Positions 1 to 7,175 of a stretch of 64,000 nucleotides of DNA are shown here, one piece after another (position 1 is the stretch's first letter; each line of letters starts with the position of its first letter). Origin of the DNA: Herbaspirillum sp. LeCh32-8 (GTDB lineage Bacteria > Pseudomonadota > Gammaproteobacteria > Burkholderiales > Burkholderiaceae_D); the NCBI RefSeq assembly GCF_017814915.1, contig NZ_JAGIPZ010000007.1, forward strand, positions 124,001-188,000, in the 5' to 3' direction. The position numbers and the translations under genes are program-made. Below the pieces are notes generated by a model, which was not told where the DNA came from, ran no database searches, and saw nothing but the letters and a program-made list of their open reading frames with translations.

Positions 1-1
1 G

Positions 2-205
2 CTGTTCTATATCTGGGTGTCGGAGCCGCTGGGCTTTCTGCCCACTGCCTTCATCTTGCTGCTGGTGCTGTTTCTGACCTTCCGCACGCGGATGATGACG
101 GCCGTGCCGGTGGCGCTGCTGAGCGCACTGGGCATCCACTACATCTTCTACAAGCTGCTCAAGGTGCCGCTACCCTGGGGCGTTCTCAACTCTGTGGCCT
201 GGTAA
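2..205 (+). CDS. tctB: TctB-family membrane subunit of a tripartite tricarboxylate transporter (C-terminal part only)
   Basis: The gene is cut by the left edge of the window; the frame is open from base 2 and ends in TAA. The visible 67 residues hold two hydrophobic segments separated by a short basic loop (around TFRTRMM), as in the last helices of the small TctB membrane subunit. The stop is followed 10 bases later by tctA, and the ribosome binding site AAGGAGA of tctA overlaps the stop, so the two are co-translated. The family call leans on this position; the fragment alone is too short to be diagnostic. The periplasmic binding subunit TctC is not in the window and may lie upstream. Confidence 0.75.
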   Translation: MFYIWVSEPLGFLPTAFILLLVLFLTFRTRMMTAVPVALLSALGIHYIFYKLLKVPLPWGVLNSVAW

Positions 206-215
206 GGAGACGAGC

Positions 216-1715
216 ATGCTTGCCAATATTTATGCCGCGTTCGGGATGGTGTTCGATCCCTATGTGCTGGCGGTGATCCTCGGTTCGTCCGTGTTCGGGC
301 TGTTCATGGGCGCGGTGCCTGGCCTGTCGGCCACCATGGCGGTGGCGCTGCTGGTGCCGGTGACCTTCTTCATGCCGCCTGTTCCGGCGATTGCCGCCAT
401 GGTGTCGGCCACCGCGATGGCGATTTTTTCGGGCGACATTCCCGGCTGTCTGCTGCGTATCCCCGGCACCCCGTCGTCGGCGGCCTACACCGACGAGGCC
501 TACTCCATGACCTTGAAAGGTCAGGGCGAGATCGCACTGGGCGCGAGCCTGGTGTTCTCGGTCATCGGCGGCCTGTTCGGCACCGTGGTGCTGATCCTGG
601 CAGCGCCGGCGCTCGCTGAGCTGGCGTTGAAGTTTTCCTCGTTCGAATACTTCTGGCTGGTGCTGCTGGGCCTGACCTGCGCCATCTTCATTGCGTCGGA
701 CAATCCGCTCAAAGGCTTCGTCTCGCTGTTCCTCGGCATGTTCATCGCCTCGGTGGGCATGGGCAACCCGGCCGGCGCGCCGCGCTTCACGTTCGATCAG
801 CCGGATCTGCTCGGCGGCGTGTCGCTGGTGCCGCTGATGGTGGGCATGTTCGCGATGTCGGAGGTGCTGCGCTTCGCGGTGTCCAGGGATTTCTCGATGA
901 AGGTGGGGGACAGCAAGGTCGGCAACGTCTTCAAGGGCATGTGGGGCCTGATGGTGAAGTATCCCAAGTCGGTCTTGCGCGGCAGCGTGCTGGGCACGCT
1001 GGTGGGGGCCTTGCCGGGCGCCGGCGCCGACATCGCGGCCTGGATGTCGTACGCGATGAGCAAGAAGATGTCCAAGGAGCCGGAGAAGTTCGGCACCGGC
1101 CACCCGGAAGGCATCGTCGAATCCGGCGCGGCCAACAACTCGGCGCTGGCCGGGGCGTGGATTCCTGCACTGGTATTTGGCATCCCGGGCGACTCGATCA
1201 CCGCCATCGTGATCGGCGTGCTGTACATGAAGAACCTCAACCCGGGCCCGATGATCTTCGTGGAGAATCCGGTGTCGATGTATGCCATCTTCATCGTCTT
1301 CATCCTGGCCAACCTGCTGATGCTGCCGCTGGGCTTCCTGTGCATCAAGATGGCCAAGCGCATCCTGACCATCCCGCGCGGCATCCTGATGCCGCTGATC
1401 CTGCTGTTTTGCATCGTCGGTTCGTATGCGACCAACAACAGCGTGACCGACGTGGGCATCATGCTGGTGTTCGGCATGCTGGCCTATTTCATGGAAGAGA
1501 ACGGCTTCCCGGTCGCGCCGGCGGTGCTGGGCGTGGTGCTGGGCGGCATGCTGGAGGAACATTTCGTGACCTCGATGATCAAGGCCGATGGTCAGTTCAT
1601 CGCCTTCTTCGAACGCCCCATTGCCGGCTCGCTGGGCGTACTGACGATCCTGCTCTGGCTGCTGCCGTTCGCGCTGAAGATGCTTCGTCGTCGCCGCGCA
1701 ATGGCGCCTGCATAG
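216..1715 (+). CDS. tctA: TctA-family large permease subunit of a tripartite tricarboxylate transporter
   Basis: 499 residues, the usual size of TctA, with about 11-12 membrane segments. TctA moves a carboxylate delivered by a periplasmic binding protein across the inner membrane using an ion gradient. Family landmarks are the Gly-rich stretch GAVPGLSATMAV near residue 28 and the central GALPGAGADIAAWMSYA followed by GHPEGIVESGAANNS and the hydrophobic GIPGDSITAIVIG. It follows tctB by 10 bases with its own AAGGAGA site. A dehydrogenase and a FadR-type regulator follow on the same strand, which suggests import and oxidation of a hydroxy- or keto-acid; the substrate cannot be read from the sequence. 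Confidence 0.93.
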   Translation: MLANIYAAFGMVFDPYVLAVILGSSVFGLFMGAVPGLSATMAVALLVPVTFFMPPVPAIAAMVSATAMAIFSGDIPGCLLRIPGTPSSAAYTDEAYSMTLKGQGEIALGASLVFSVIGGLFGTVVLILAAPALAELALKFSSFEYFWLVLLGLTCAIFIASDNPLKGFVSLFLGMFIASVGMGNPAGAPRFTFDQPDLLGGVSLVPLMVGMFAMSEVLRFAVSRDFSMKVGDSKVGNVFKGMWGLMVKYPKSVLRGSVLGTLVGALPGAGADIAAWMSYAMSKKMSKEPEKFGTGHPEGIVESGAANNSALAGAWIPALVFGIPGDSITAIVIGVLYMKNLNPGPMIFVENPVSMYAIFIVFILANLLMLPLGFLCIKMAKRILTIPRGILMPLILLFCIVGSYATNNSVTDVGIMLVFGMLAYFMEENGFPVAPAVLGVVLGGMLEEHFVTSMIKADGQFIAFFERPIAGSLGVLTILLWLLPFALKMLRRRRAMAPA

Positions 1716-1766
1716 CGCTTCATTTTTCAGATCAAGTCAATCCGCAACGAAAGGAAGGTTGTATCA

Positions 1767-2828
1767 ATGGCTTCACCCGAACGTTTTTCCGCCGATGAAC
1801 TGCGCCGCTTCGCCTCCGACCTGCTGCAAAAGGCCGGGCTGGAGACGGACAAGGCGGCCAGCGTGGCCGACACCCTGGTCGACGGCGACCTGCTGGGTCA
1901 CGACACCCACGGCCTGGCGCTGCTGGCGCCGTATGTGAAGGAGTTGGAGAAGGGCGCGATGACAAAGAGCGGCCAGCCGGAAGTGCTGTCCGAACGCGCC
2001 GCCGCGCTGGCCTGGGACGGTCGCCGCTTGCCCGGCCCGTGGCTGGTGCACCAGGGTATCGATGCGCTCATTCCCAAGGCGCGCGACTACGGCAGCGCCT
2101 CGCTGACGATCCACCACAGCCATCACATCGCCTGCCTGGCCGCCTATCTGCTGCGCGCCACGCAAGAGGGCTTCATGATGATCCTGGCCAGCTCGGATCC
2201 GGCGGTGCAAAGCGTGGCGCCGTTCGGCGGCACGCGCGCGGTTTTTACGCCCAATCCGATCGCGGCCGGCATCCCGACCTCGGGCACGCCGTTCCTGATC
2301 GACATCTCGGCCTCGGTCACCACCAATGGCATGAGCAACCGTCTGCACAAGGCCGGCCGCCAGTTCGAGGAAGAATGGCTGATCGACGGTCACGGCAATC
2401 CCTCGCGCGACCCGGCCGTGCTGGCGCAGGATCCGCCGGGCACCATCCTGCCGTTGGGCGGTTTGTCGGCCGGGCACAAGGGCTTTGGCCTGGCGGTGCT
2501 GATCGAGGCGCTGACCGGCGGCCTGTCCGGCTTCGGCCGCGCCGATCCGCCGGCGGGCTGGGGCGCGACCGTGTTCATGTCGCTGTACGACCCGTCGGCC
2601 TTCGGCGGCAAGGACGACTTCCTGCGCCAGATGGATCACATCGCCGCCTCCTGCCGCGACAACCCGCCGCGTCCCGGCGTGGAGCAGGTGCGCATGCCGG
2701 GTGACCGCGGCATGCAGCGCCGCGCGCAGCAGTTGAAGGACGGCGTGGCCCTGCACCCGACCATCGCGCCGATGCTGCGCGAGGCGGCGGCGGGCTACGG
2801 CCTGGCCTTCCCGGCCGCAGTGGGCTGA
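1767..2828 (+). CDS. Ldh2/malate dehydrogenase-family NAD(P)-dependent oxidoreductase
   Basis: 353 residues. Members of this non-Rossmann family oxidise 2-hydroxyacids such as malate, lactate or ureidoglycolate, or reduce cyclic imino acids. Visible signatures are GHDTHG near residue 50, the His-rich HHSHH around residue 115, PNPIAAGIPT in the cofactor region and GHKGFGLAVLIEAL near residue 240. It starts at an ATG with AAGGAAGG upstream and lies 51 bases after tctA in the same direction, so it probably acts on the acid taken up by the TTT transporter. The exact substrate is unknown; annotation as malate or L-lactate dehydrogenase would be only a family label. Confidence 0.88.
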   Translation: MASPERFSADELRRFASDLLQKAGLETDKAASVADTLVDGDLLGHDTHGLALLAPYVKELEKGAMTKSGQPEVLSERAAALAWDGRRLPGPWLVHQGIDALIPKARDYGSASLTIHHSHHIACLAAYLLRATQEGFMMILASSDPAVQSVAPFGGTRAVFTPNPIAAGIPTSGTPFLIDISASVTTNGMSNRLHKAGRQFEEEWLIDGHGNPSRDPAVLAQDPPGTILPLGGLSAGHKGFGLAVLIEALTGGLSGFGRADPPAGWGATVFMSLYDPSAFGGKDDFLRQMDHIAASCRDNPPRPGVEQVRMPGDRGMQRRAQQLKDGVALHPTIAPMLREAAAGYGLAFPAAVG

Positions 2829-2837
2829 TGCAGCAAG

Positions 2838-2869
2838 CGGGTCGGGCGGATGGAGACCCGCCCGACCCG
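2838..2869 (+). terminator. 12-bp GC-rich hairpin after the dehydrogenase gene, abutting the regulator's promoter
   Basis: A perfect 12-bp inverted repeat (arms CGGGTCGGGCGG and its complement, 8-base loop) begins 9 bases after the dehydrogenase stop. There is no U-tract; instead the hairpin is followed by TACAAT at 2875-2880, a good -10 element for the regulator at 2954. The hairpin would overlap the -35 position. It may be a weak terminator, an RNA-stabilising 3' end or an operator. Confidence 0.45.
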
Positions 2870-2953
2870 TGAGATACAATCCGGCGCTACAAAAACGAAG
2901 CGACCTGCACCCGCCCGCGGCGGCGCCAGGCCTAAGATTTGATCGGATCATCC

Positions 2954-3808
2954 ATGCCCATAGAAGCGATAGAGCCGCAGCGGTTGTACCGGCAGATCGG
3001 CGACCAGCTGCGCAAGTTGATCGTCGACGGCGAGTTCCCCGTCGGCTCGCGCCTGCCGTCCGAGCGCGATTTGTCCGTGCAATTGGGGGTCTCGCGCCCT
3101 TCGTTGCGCGAGGCGCTGATCGCGCTGGAGGTGGAGGGCTACATCGAGGTGCGCATGGGCTCGGGCATCTATGTCTGCCCGCCGGCGCCGCGCGAAGGAC
3201 AGATCGATTTGTCCAGCGAGGAAGGGCCGTTGGAGCTGATCCGCGCCCGCGAGATGATCGAAGGCGAGGTCGCCGACGCTGCCGCGCGGAACGCCACCGA
3301 GGCCCAGATCGAAGCCATCGAGGACGCCTTCCGGCTGATGATCGCGCACACCGATGCCGGCATCAATCCGCTGGAGGCCGATCGCCTGTTTCACATCCGC
3401 GTGGCCGAGGCCACCGGCAACAGCGTGCTGGTGGGGCTGGTGACGCAATTGTTCGACGCCCGCCTCGGGCCGCTGTTCAAGCGGCTGCACAGCCACTTCG
3501 ACAGCAAGGTAGTGTGGTACGAGGCGGTCGACGAGCATGCGCTGGTGATCCAGGCGCTGCGCGAGCGCAGCCCGGACAAGGCGCGCGCGGCGATGCGCCG
3601 GCATATGGATATTTCCTTCAAGCGCTACAGCGCCAACCTGACGCTCAAGTACGGCACCCGTGAAAAGCGCGAGGCGGCCGAAGCCGGCGACGCCAAGGTC
3701 GCGGGCGCCGCTCCCAAGCGCAAGCGCGCGCCGGCCGTCAAGGCCGCCGCGGTGGTCAAGAAGCCGGTCGCCAAGCCGCGCGGGCGCGCCGCACGCAAGC
3801 CTGCCTGA
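2954..3808 (+). CDS. FadR-subfamily GntR transcriptional regulator with a basic C-terminal tail
   Basis: 284 residues from the ATG at 2954. Residues about 10-75 form the winged helix-turn-helix (GSRLPSERDLSVQLGVSRPS then LREALIALEVEGYIEV). The rest is an all-helical FCD ligand-binding domain with metal-site type residues (EAD.LFHIRVAEATGN). Such repressors sense carboxylic acids and usually control the adjacent uptake and catabolic genes, here tctBA and the dehydrogenase. The FCD fold should end near residue 238; beyond it lies a tail of about 45 residues made almost only of Lys, Arg, Ala, Pro and Val, with KRKRAP, VKKPVAKPRGRAARKPA, like the tail of histone H1. That tail is unusual for the family. 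Confidence 0.9.
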   Translation: MPIEAIEPQRLYRQIGDQLRKLIVDGEFPVGSRLPSERDLSVQLGVSRPSLREALIALEVEGYIEVRMGSGIYVCPPAPREGQIDLSSEEGPLELIRAREMIEGEVADAAARNATEAQIEAIEDAFRLMIAHTDAGINPLEADRLFHIRVAEATGNSVLVGLVTQLFDARLGPLFKRLHSHFDSKVVWYEAVDEHALVIQALRERSPDKARAAMRRHMDISFKRYSANLTLKYGTREKREAAEAGDAKVAGAAPKRKRAPAVKAAAVVKKPVAKPRGRAARKPA

Positions 3809-3822
3809 TCTGCTATCCGGAT

Positions 3823-4407
3823 TTAGTTGAAGTAGCTGCGCGCCATTTCGAAGCGCTTGGCGAAGTAGGGATTGTCCATGCGCGTGATGTGCACCTTCCC
3901 GTTGGTGGACGGCGCATGCACGAAGCGGCCGTCGCCGAGGTAGATCCCCACATGCGAGAACGGCTTGTTCATGGTGTTGAAGAACACCAGGTCACCCGCG
4001 CGCAACTGGCCCGGATCGATCTGGCGGCCCTGGCGGGCGATGTCGGCGGCGCTGCCGCTGACCTTGTAGTTGGCGGCCTGGCCGAAGATGTAGGAAACCA
4101 TGCCGCTGCAATCGAGCCCGGCCGAGGGATTCTTGCCGCCGAAGCGGTAGCCGGTGTCGATCAGCGACAGGGCGTAGATCGCGACTTCATTGCCGGCATC
4201 GGTGGCCGGCAATGCCGGCGCCTGCGATTGCGGAGCGCCGGGCAGGCGCTCGATCTGCGGCGAGGTCGGCGCGGTGCTGCAGGCGGCCAGCGCCAGCGCC
4301 GCCGTCAGGGCGGCCAAGGCGCCGGCGCGACGCGTCGCCAGGAAGGGCAGGGAGGACGGCGGGGCCGTCCGGCTGGTCTCGATCTGAAGGCGACGCGCGG
4401 CTGTCAT
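3823..4407 (-). CDS. NlpC/P60-family cell-wall endopeptidase lipoprotein
   Basis: 194 residues. A lipoprotein signal ends in LALAAC, placing the lipidated Cys at residue 43. The C-terminal half is an NlpC/P60 (C40) domain: catalytic Cys100 in GLDCSG, His152 in FSHVGIYLG, and the third polar site near His164 in FVHAPS. These enzymes cut the D-Glu to diamino acid bond of peptidoglycan peptides, here probably in the periplasm. The start lies 3 bases after the argD stop, and its Shine-Dalgarno sequence GAGAAG is inside the argD 3' end, so translation is coupled to argD although the functions are unrelated. The first 25 residues before the hydrophobic core are longer than usual. Confidence 0.9.
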   Translation of the reverse strand: MTAARRLQIETSRTAPPSSLPFLATRRAGALAALTAALALAACSTAPTSPQIERLPGAPQSQAPALPATDAGNEVAIYALSLIDTGYRFGGKNPSAGLDCSGMVSYIFGQAANYKVSGSAADIARQGRQIDPGQLRAGDLVFFNTMNKPFSHVGIYLGDGRFVHAPSTNGKVHITRMDNPYFAKRFEMARSYFN

Positions 4408-4410
4408 CGA

Positions 4411-5613
4411 TTACTTCTCGATCTTGGCCAGCACTTCTTCCAGCATGGTGAACATCTGGTCGATTTCTTCCTTGCTGACGTTGAGCGAGGGCATGAAGCG
4501 CAGCAGGTTGGGGCGCGGGGCGTTCAGCAGCAGGCCGACCGGCTCCAGGTTGCGCGCCGCTTCGACGATCTGCGGGCCGATGTCGCGACCCAGCTGCAGC
4601 GCGCGCAGCAGGCCTTCGCCGCGTTCGCCTTCGAAGCCGTACTTCTCGGAGATTTCCAGCGAGCGCTGGCGCAGGTAGGCGCCGCGTTCGCGCACGGTTT
4701 CCATGAAGCCGGGCTTGATCATTTCCTTCAGCACCGCAGCGCCCACGGCCGTCATCAGCGGATTGCCGTTGTAGGTGCCGCCTTGCTCGCCGGCTTCGAA
4801 GCAGGCGATGTCTTCGCGTGCCAGCAGGGCTGCCAGCGGCACGCCGCCGCCGATGCCCTTGCCCAGGGTCATGATGTCAGGTTCGATGCCCGACAGCTGG
4901 TAACCGAACAGCTCGCCGGTACGGCCCATGCCGGTCTGCACTTCGTCCACGATCAGCAGCAGGTTGGCCTGCTTGGTCAGGCGACGCAGGCCTTGCATGA
5001 ATTCGCGGGTGGCAGGAATGACGCCGCCTTCGCCCTGCACCGGCTCCAGCATGACGGCCACGGTGTGCTTGCTGATCAGCGCTTCGACGCTGGCCAGGTC
5101 GTTGAGCGTGGCCTTCAGGAAACCCGGCACCTGCGGTGCGAACATGGTGTCCCAGCCGTCCTTGCCGCTGGCCGACATGGTGGCGATGGTGCGGCCGTGG
5201 AAGCTGTGCTTGAAGGTGATGATCTCGAAGCGCGCGTCGCCGTTGGTGGCCGGATTCTTCTTGCCCCACTTGCGCGCCAGCTTGATGGCGCCTTCGTTGG
5301 CTTCGGCGCCGCTGTTGGCGAAGAACACGCGGTCGAACGCGGAGTTCTCGGTCAGCAGGTTGGCCAGCTCGATGGAGGGCGCGTTGAAGAAGGCCGGCGA
5401 CGGGTTGATCAGCTTCTTGCCTTGCGCCACCAGGGCGTCGGCGATGCACTGCGGCGCGTGGCCCAGCGCGTTGACCGCCCAGCCCTGCAGGTAGTCGAGA
5501 TAGCGCTTGCCCTTATGGTCGGTCAGCCACATGCCTTCGCCTTCGGTGAAGACCAGGTCGGGGCGGTTGGTGACGTACATCAGCTTGTTGCTGTCGAACT
5601 CTTTGTATTCCAT
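4411..5613 (-). CDS. argD: Acetylornithine aminotransferase (class III PLP enzyme)
   Basis: 400 residues from the ATG at 5613, chosen because AGGAG lies 8 bases upstream and homologues begin here; a longer frame to 5706 has no ribosome site. The enzyme transfers the amino group from glutamate to N-acetylglutamate semialdehyde in arginine synthesis, and members often also serve the lysine pathway. Visible are the PLP region [18 protein letters not shown], the Asp of [15 protein letters not shown], the Schiff-base Lys in [11 protein letters not shown], and GGTYNGNP. The 200 bases upstream show no good promoter; transcription probably comes through the attenuator-like leader at 5813-5964. It is followed directly by the NlpC/P60 gene. 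Confidence 0.93.
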   Translation of the reverse strand: MEYKEFDSNKLMYVTNRPDLVFTEGEGMWLTDHKGKRYLDYLQGWAVNALGHAPQCIADALVAQGKKLINPSPAFFNAPSIELANLLTENSAFDRVFFANSGAEANEGAIKLARKWGKKNPATNGDARFEIITFKHSFHGRTIATMSASGKDGWDTMFAPQVPGFLKATLNDLASVEALISKHTVAVMLEPVQGEGGVIPATREFMQGLRRLTKQANLLLIVDEVQTGMGRTGELFGYQLSGIEPDIMTLGKGIGGGVPLAALLAREDIACFEAGEQGGTYNGNPLMTAVGAAVLKEMIKPGFMETVRERGAYLRQRSLEISEKYGFEGERGEGLLRALQLGRDIGPQIVEAARNLEPVGLLLNAPRPNLLRFMPSLNVSKEEIDQMFTMLEEVLAKIEK

Positions 5614-5812
5614 CGAAAGGCTCCTGCAAGGAATGGTTGATTGGATTGGTGCGGGCAGACCGGCCATCGAATCGCTGGCAGAATGCCGCCGGCGGCGTTG
5701 CGTCATCTCGCCGTACCTTGGTACTGTCTGCGGTAACGCGCCTTGCCGGAGGCATGCTGCTAGCGATTCTTGAAGAACGGTGAAAAGCGCACGGCAACCC
5801 GAAATGGCGGAT

Positions 5813-5841
5813 AAAAAAAAGCCACAGGGTTTGCCTGTGGC
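5813..5841 (-). terminator. Rho-independent terminator inside the argD leader
   Basis: On the minus strand, an 8-bp perfect stem GCCACAGG / CCUGUGGC (5841-5834 with 5828-5821), 5-base loop CAAAC, followed directly by eight U. It lies 200 bases before the argD start codon and 120 bases after a consensus promoter on the same strand, so it would end transcription before argD unless the stem is prevented from forming. Confidence 0.85.
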
Positions 5842-5859
5842 TTCGCGATTCGTTTCACT

Positions 5860-5928
5860 TCACGCGCACAGATGCAAACCTTCCAGAGGTTGGCTGCGAC
5901 GTCGTAAAAAAGTGGCGTTGGCGATCAT
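5860..5928 (-). CDS. Putative 22-residue leader peptide with three consecutive arginines
   Basis: ATG at 5928, TGA at 5862-5860; the peptide begins MIANATFLRRR. Codons 9-11 are CGA CGT CGC. The ATG lies 7 bases after the -10 box at 5941-5936, so the message would be leaderless or nearly so, as described for some leader peptides in other bacteria; there is no room for a Shine-Dalgarno site. Its position between a consensus promoter and the competing hairpins, and the Arg run before an arginine gene, are why it is called. It is too short for a codon-usage argument. Confidence 0.5.
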   Translation of the reverse strand: MIANATFLRRRSQPLEGLHLCA

Positions 5929-5935
5929 GCGGTCA

Positions 5936-5964
5936 ATATTAGGACGTTTTGCGCATAGCGTCAA
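5936..5964 (-). promoter_or_regulatory. Sigma-70 promoter of the argD leader
   Basis: Minus strand: -35 TTGACG (5964-5959), 17-base spacer, -10 TAATAT (5941-5936). Transcription would begin at about 5930-5928. This is one of the best sigma-70 promoters in the window. The remaining interval up to the reductase gene (5965-6095) shows only a GC hairpin just after that gene's stop (GGCGGCG ... CGCCGCC) without a U-tract. Confidence 0.8.
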
Positions 5965-6095
5965 AAAGAATTGCCCACAATTTTGCCTCATTTTCCCCAA
6001 CGTTGCATTCGCGCCGCCGCCTTGCCCGGCAAGGGTTTGGCGCGATCATCGCAAAACCGGATGACGGCGGCGTGACAAACGCCGCCGCGGGGTCG

Positions 6096-7139
6096 TTAGT
6101 TTGCCGCCGGCGCATCCTTGGCCAGGTCGGCCTCGGAGGTGAAGGAGTCGGCGTAGAACTCGTCTTCCGGCAGCTTGCACTGGGCGACGAATTCGCGCTG
6201 GGCCGACTCCACCACGATGGGCGCACCGCAGGCATAGACCTGATGGCCGGAGAGGTCGGGGAAATCTTCCATCACCGCGCGGTGGACGAAGCCGGTGCGG
6301 CCGCTCCAGTTGTCCTCGGCGGTGGCGTCGGAGACCACCGGCACGTAGGTGAAGGCCGGCAGGGTGCGCGCCCACTCTTCGCACAGCGCGTTCATGTACA
6401 GGTCCTGCGGGCGGCGGCCGCCCCAGTACAGCGTGACCGGACGTTTGGAGCCGGCGTGTTCCAGCTGTTCGACGATCGCCTTGATGGGCGCAAAGCCGGT
6501 GCCGGAGGCCAGCAGCACGATGGGCTTGTCCGACTCTTCGCGCAGGAAGAAGGTGCCCAGCGGGCCTTCGACCCGCAGGATGTCGCGCTCCTTCAGGGTG
6601 GTGAACACCTGGTCGGTGAACAGGCCGCCCGCCAGATGGCGGATGTGCAGGCTCATCGGCTCGTCCTTGTGCGGGGCGATGGCCATGCTGTAGGCGCGGC
6701 GCTTGCCGTCGCGCAGCATGAATTCGAGATACTGGCCGGCCTTGTACTGCAGGCGCTCATTGGCCGGCAGCTGCAGCGACAGGATCATGACGTCGTCGGC
6801 TGCCTTTTGCAGGCCGGCCACGCGCACCGGCATCTTGCGGATCGGGAATTCGCCCACGCCGGCCACTTCGCGCGCCTCGATGGTCACGTCCGATTGCGGC
6901 TTGGCGCAGCAGAACAGGGAGAAGCCCAGCTTCTCGTCCTGGGCCGACAAGGCGCGTTCCTGGTGCGGGCCGTGTTCGACCTCGCCCGACACCAGCTTGC
7001 CTTTGCAGGAGCTGCAGGCGCCGTTCTTGCAGCCGTAGGGCAGGCCGACGCCTGCGCGGATGGCCGCGGTGAGGATGGTTTCGCCTTCATCGCAGGTGAA
7101 CTGGCGACCGCTTGGCTGGACTGTGACTTGGAAACTCAT
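6096..7139 (-). CDS. Ferredoxin-type FAD/2Fe-2S NAD(P)H reductase (CDP-6-deoxy-glucoseen reductase-like)
   Basis: 347 residues from the ATG at 7139. An N-terminal plant-type 2Fe-2S domain carries C-x4-C-x2-C in PYGCKNGACSSCKG with a further Cys near FSLFCC. It is followed by a flavin domain with RAYSMA (the RxYS FAD motif) and an NAD(P)-binding domain with ASGTGFAPIKAI, YWGGRR and YACGAP. Such proteins pass electrons from NAD(P)H through FAD to the iron-sulfur centre and on to an oxygenase or other acceptor. In Burkholderiales the same architecture is routinely named CDP-6-deoxy-delta-3,4-glucoseen reductase without evidence for that reaction. No partner oxygenase is adjacent. It is divergent from the epimerase gene, with only 36 bases between starts. 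Confidence 0.88.
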   Translation of the reverse strand: MSFQVTVQPSGRQFTCDEGETILTAAIRAGVGLPYGCKNGACSSCKGKLVSGEVEHGPHQERALSAQDEKLGFSLFCCAKPQSDVTIEAREVAGVGEFPIRKMPVRVAGLQKAADDVMILSLQLPANERLQYKAGQYLEFMLRDGKRRAYSMAIAPHKDEPMSLHIRHLAGGLFTDQVFTTLKERDILRVEGPLGTFFLREESDKPIVLLASGTGFAPIKAIVEQLEHAGSKRPVTLYWGGRRPQDLYMNALCEEWARTLPAFTYVPVVSDATAEDNWSGRTGFVHRAVMEDFPDLSGHQVYACGAPIVVESAQREFVAQCKLPEDEFYADSFTSEADLAKDAPAAN

Positions 7140-7175
7140 ACAATTCTGCTTCTGGACTGAAAAGGATTGAACACC

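Larger units (their letters stand above)
5813..5930 (-). promoter_or_regulatory. Candidate arginine-responsive transcription attenuator upstream of argD
   Basis: The leader RNA can fold in mutually exclusive ways. Pairing 1:2 joins AACCU (5891-5887) with AGGUU (5881-5877), loop CUGGA. Pairing 2:3 joins GGUUUGC (5880-5874) with GCAAACC (5834-5828) and CUGUG (5871-5867) with CACAG (5839-5835), 12 pairs with a 2-base bulge. Pairing 3:4 is the terminator. A ribosome stalled on the Arg codons at 5904-5896 would cover segment 1, free segment 2 and allow 2:3, letting polymerase reach argD; a ribosome at the UGA (5862-5860) would cover segment 2 and favour termination. This is the trp/his logic. Inference from sequence only; an independent small RNA is the alternative. 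Confidence 0.6.

Noticed and set aside
186..1562. Long minus-strand frame of 458 codons opposite tctA, and many similar long frames opposite other genes (for example 3889-5640, 20585-22039, 27450-29261, 51978-54203)
   Set aside because: They are His/Arg/Gln-rich mirror frames caused by high GC3 in the real genes and contain no recognisable domain.
5810..5930. Leader transcript as 6S RNA
   Set aside because: The 5' and 3' ends do not pair and there is no large central bubble closed by long arms; size is about 120 nt, too short.
5780..6064. A 94-codon open frame on the plus strand between argD and the reductase
   Set aside because: It runs antisense through the argD leader terminator, has no ribosome site and an implausible composition; the minus-strand signals explain the region better.
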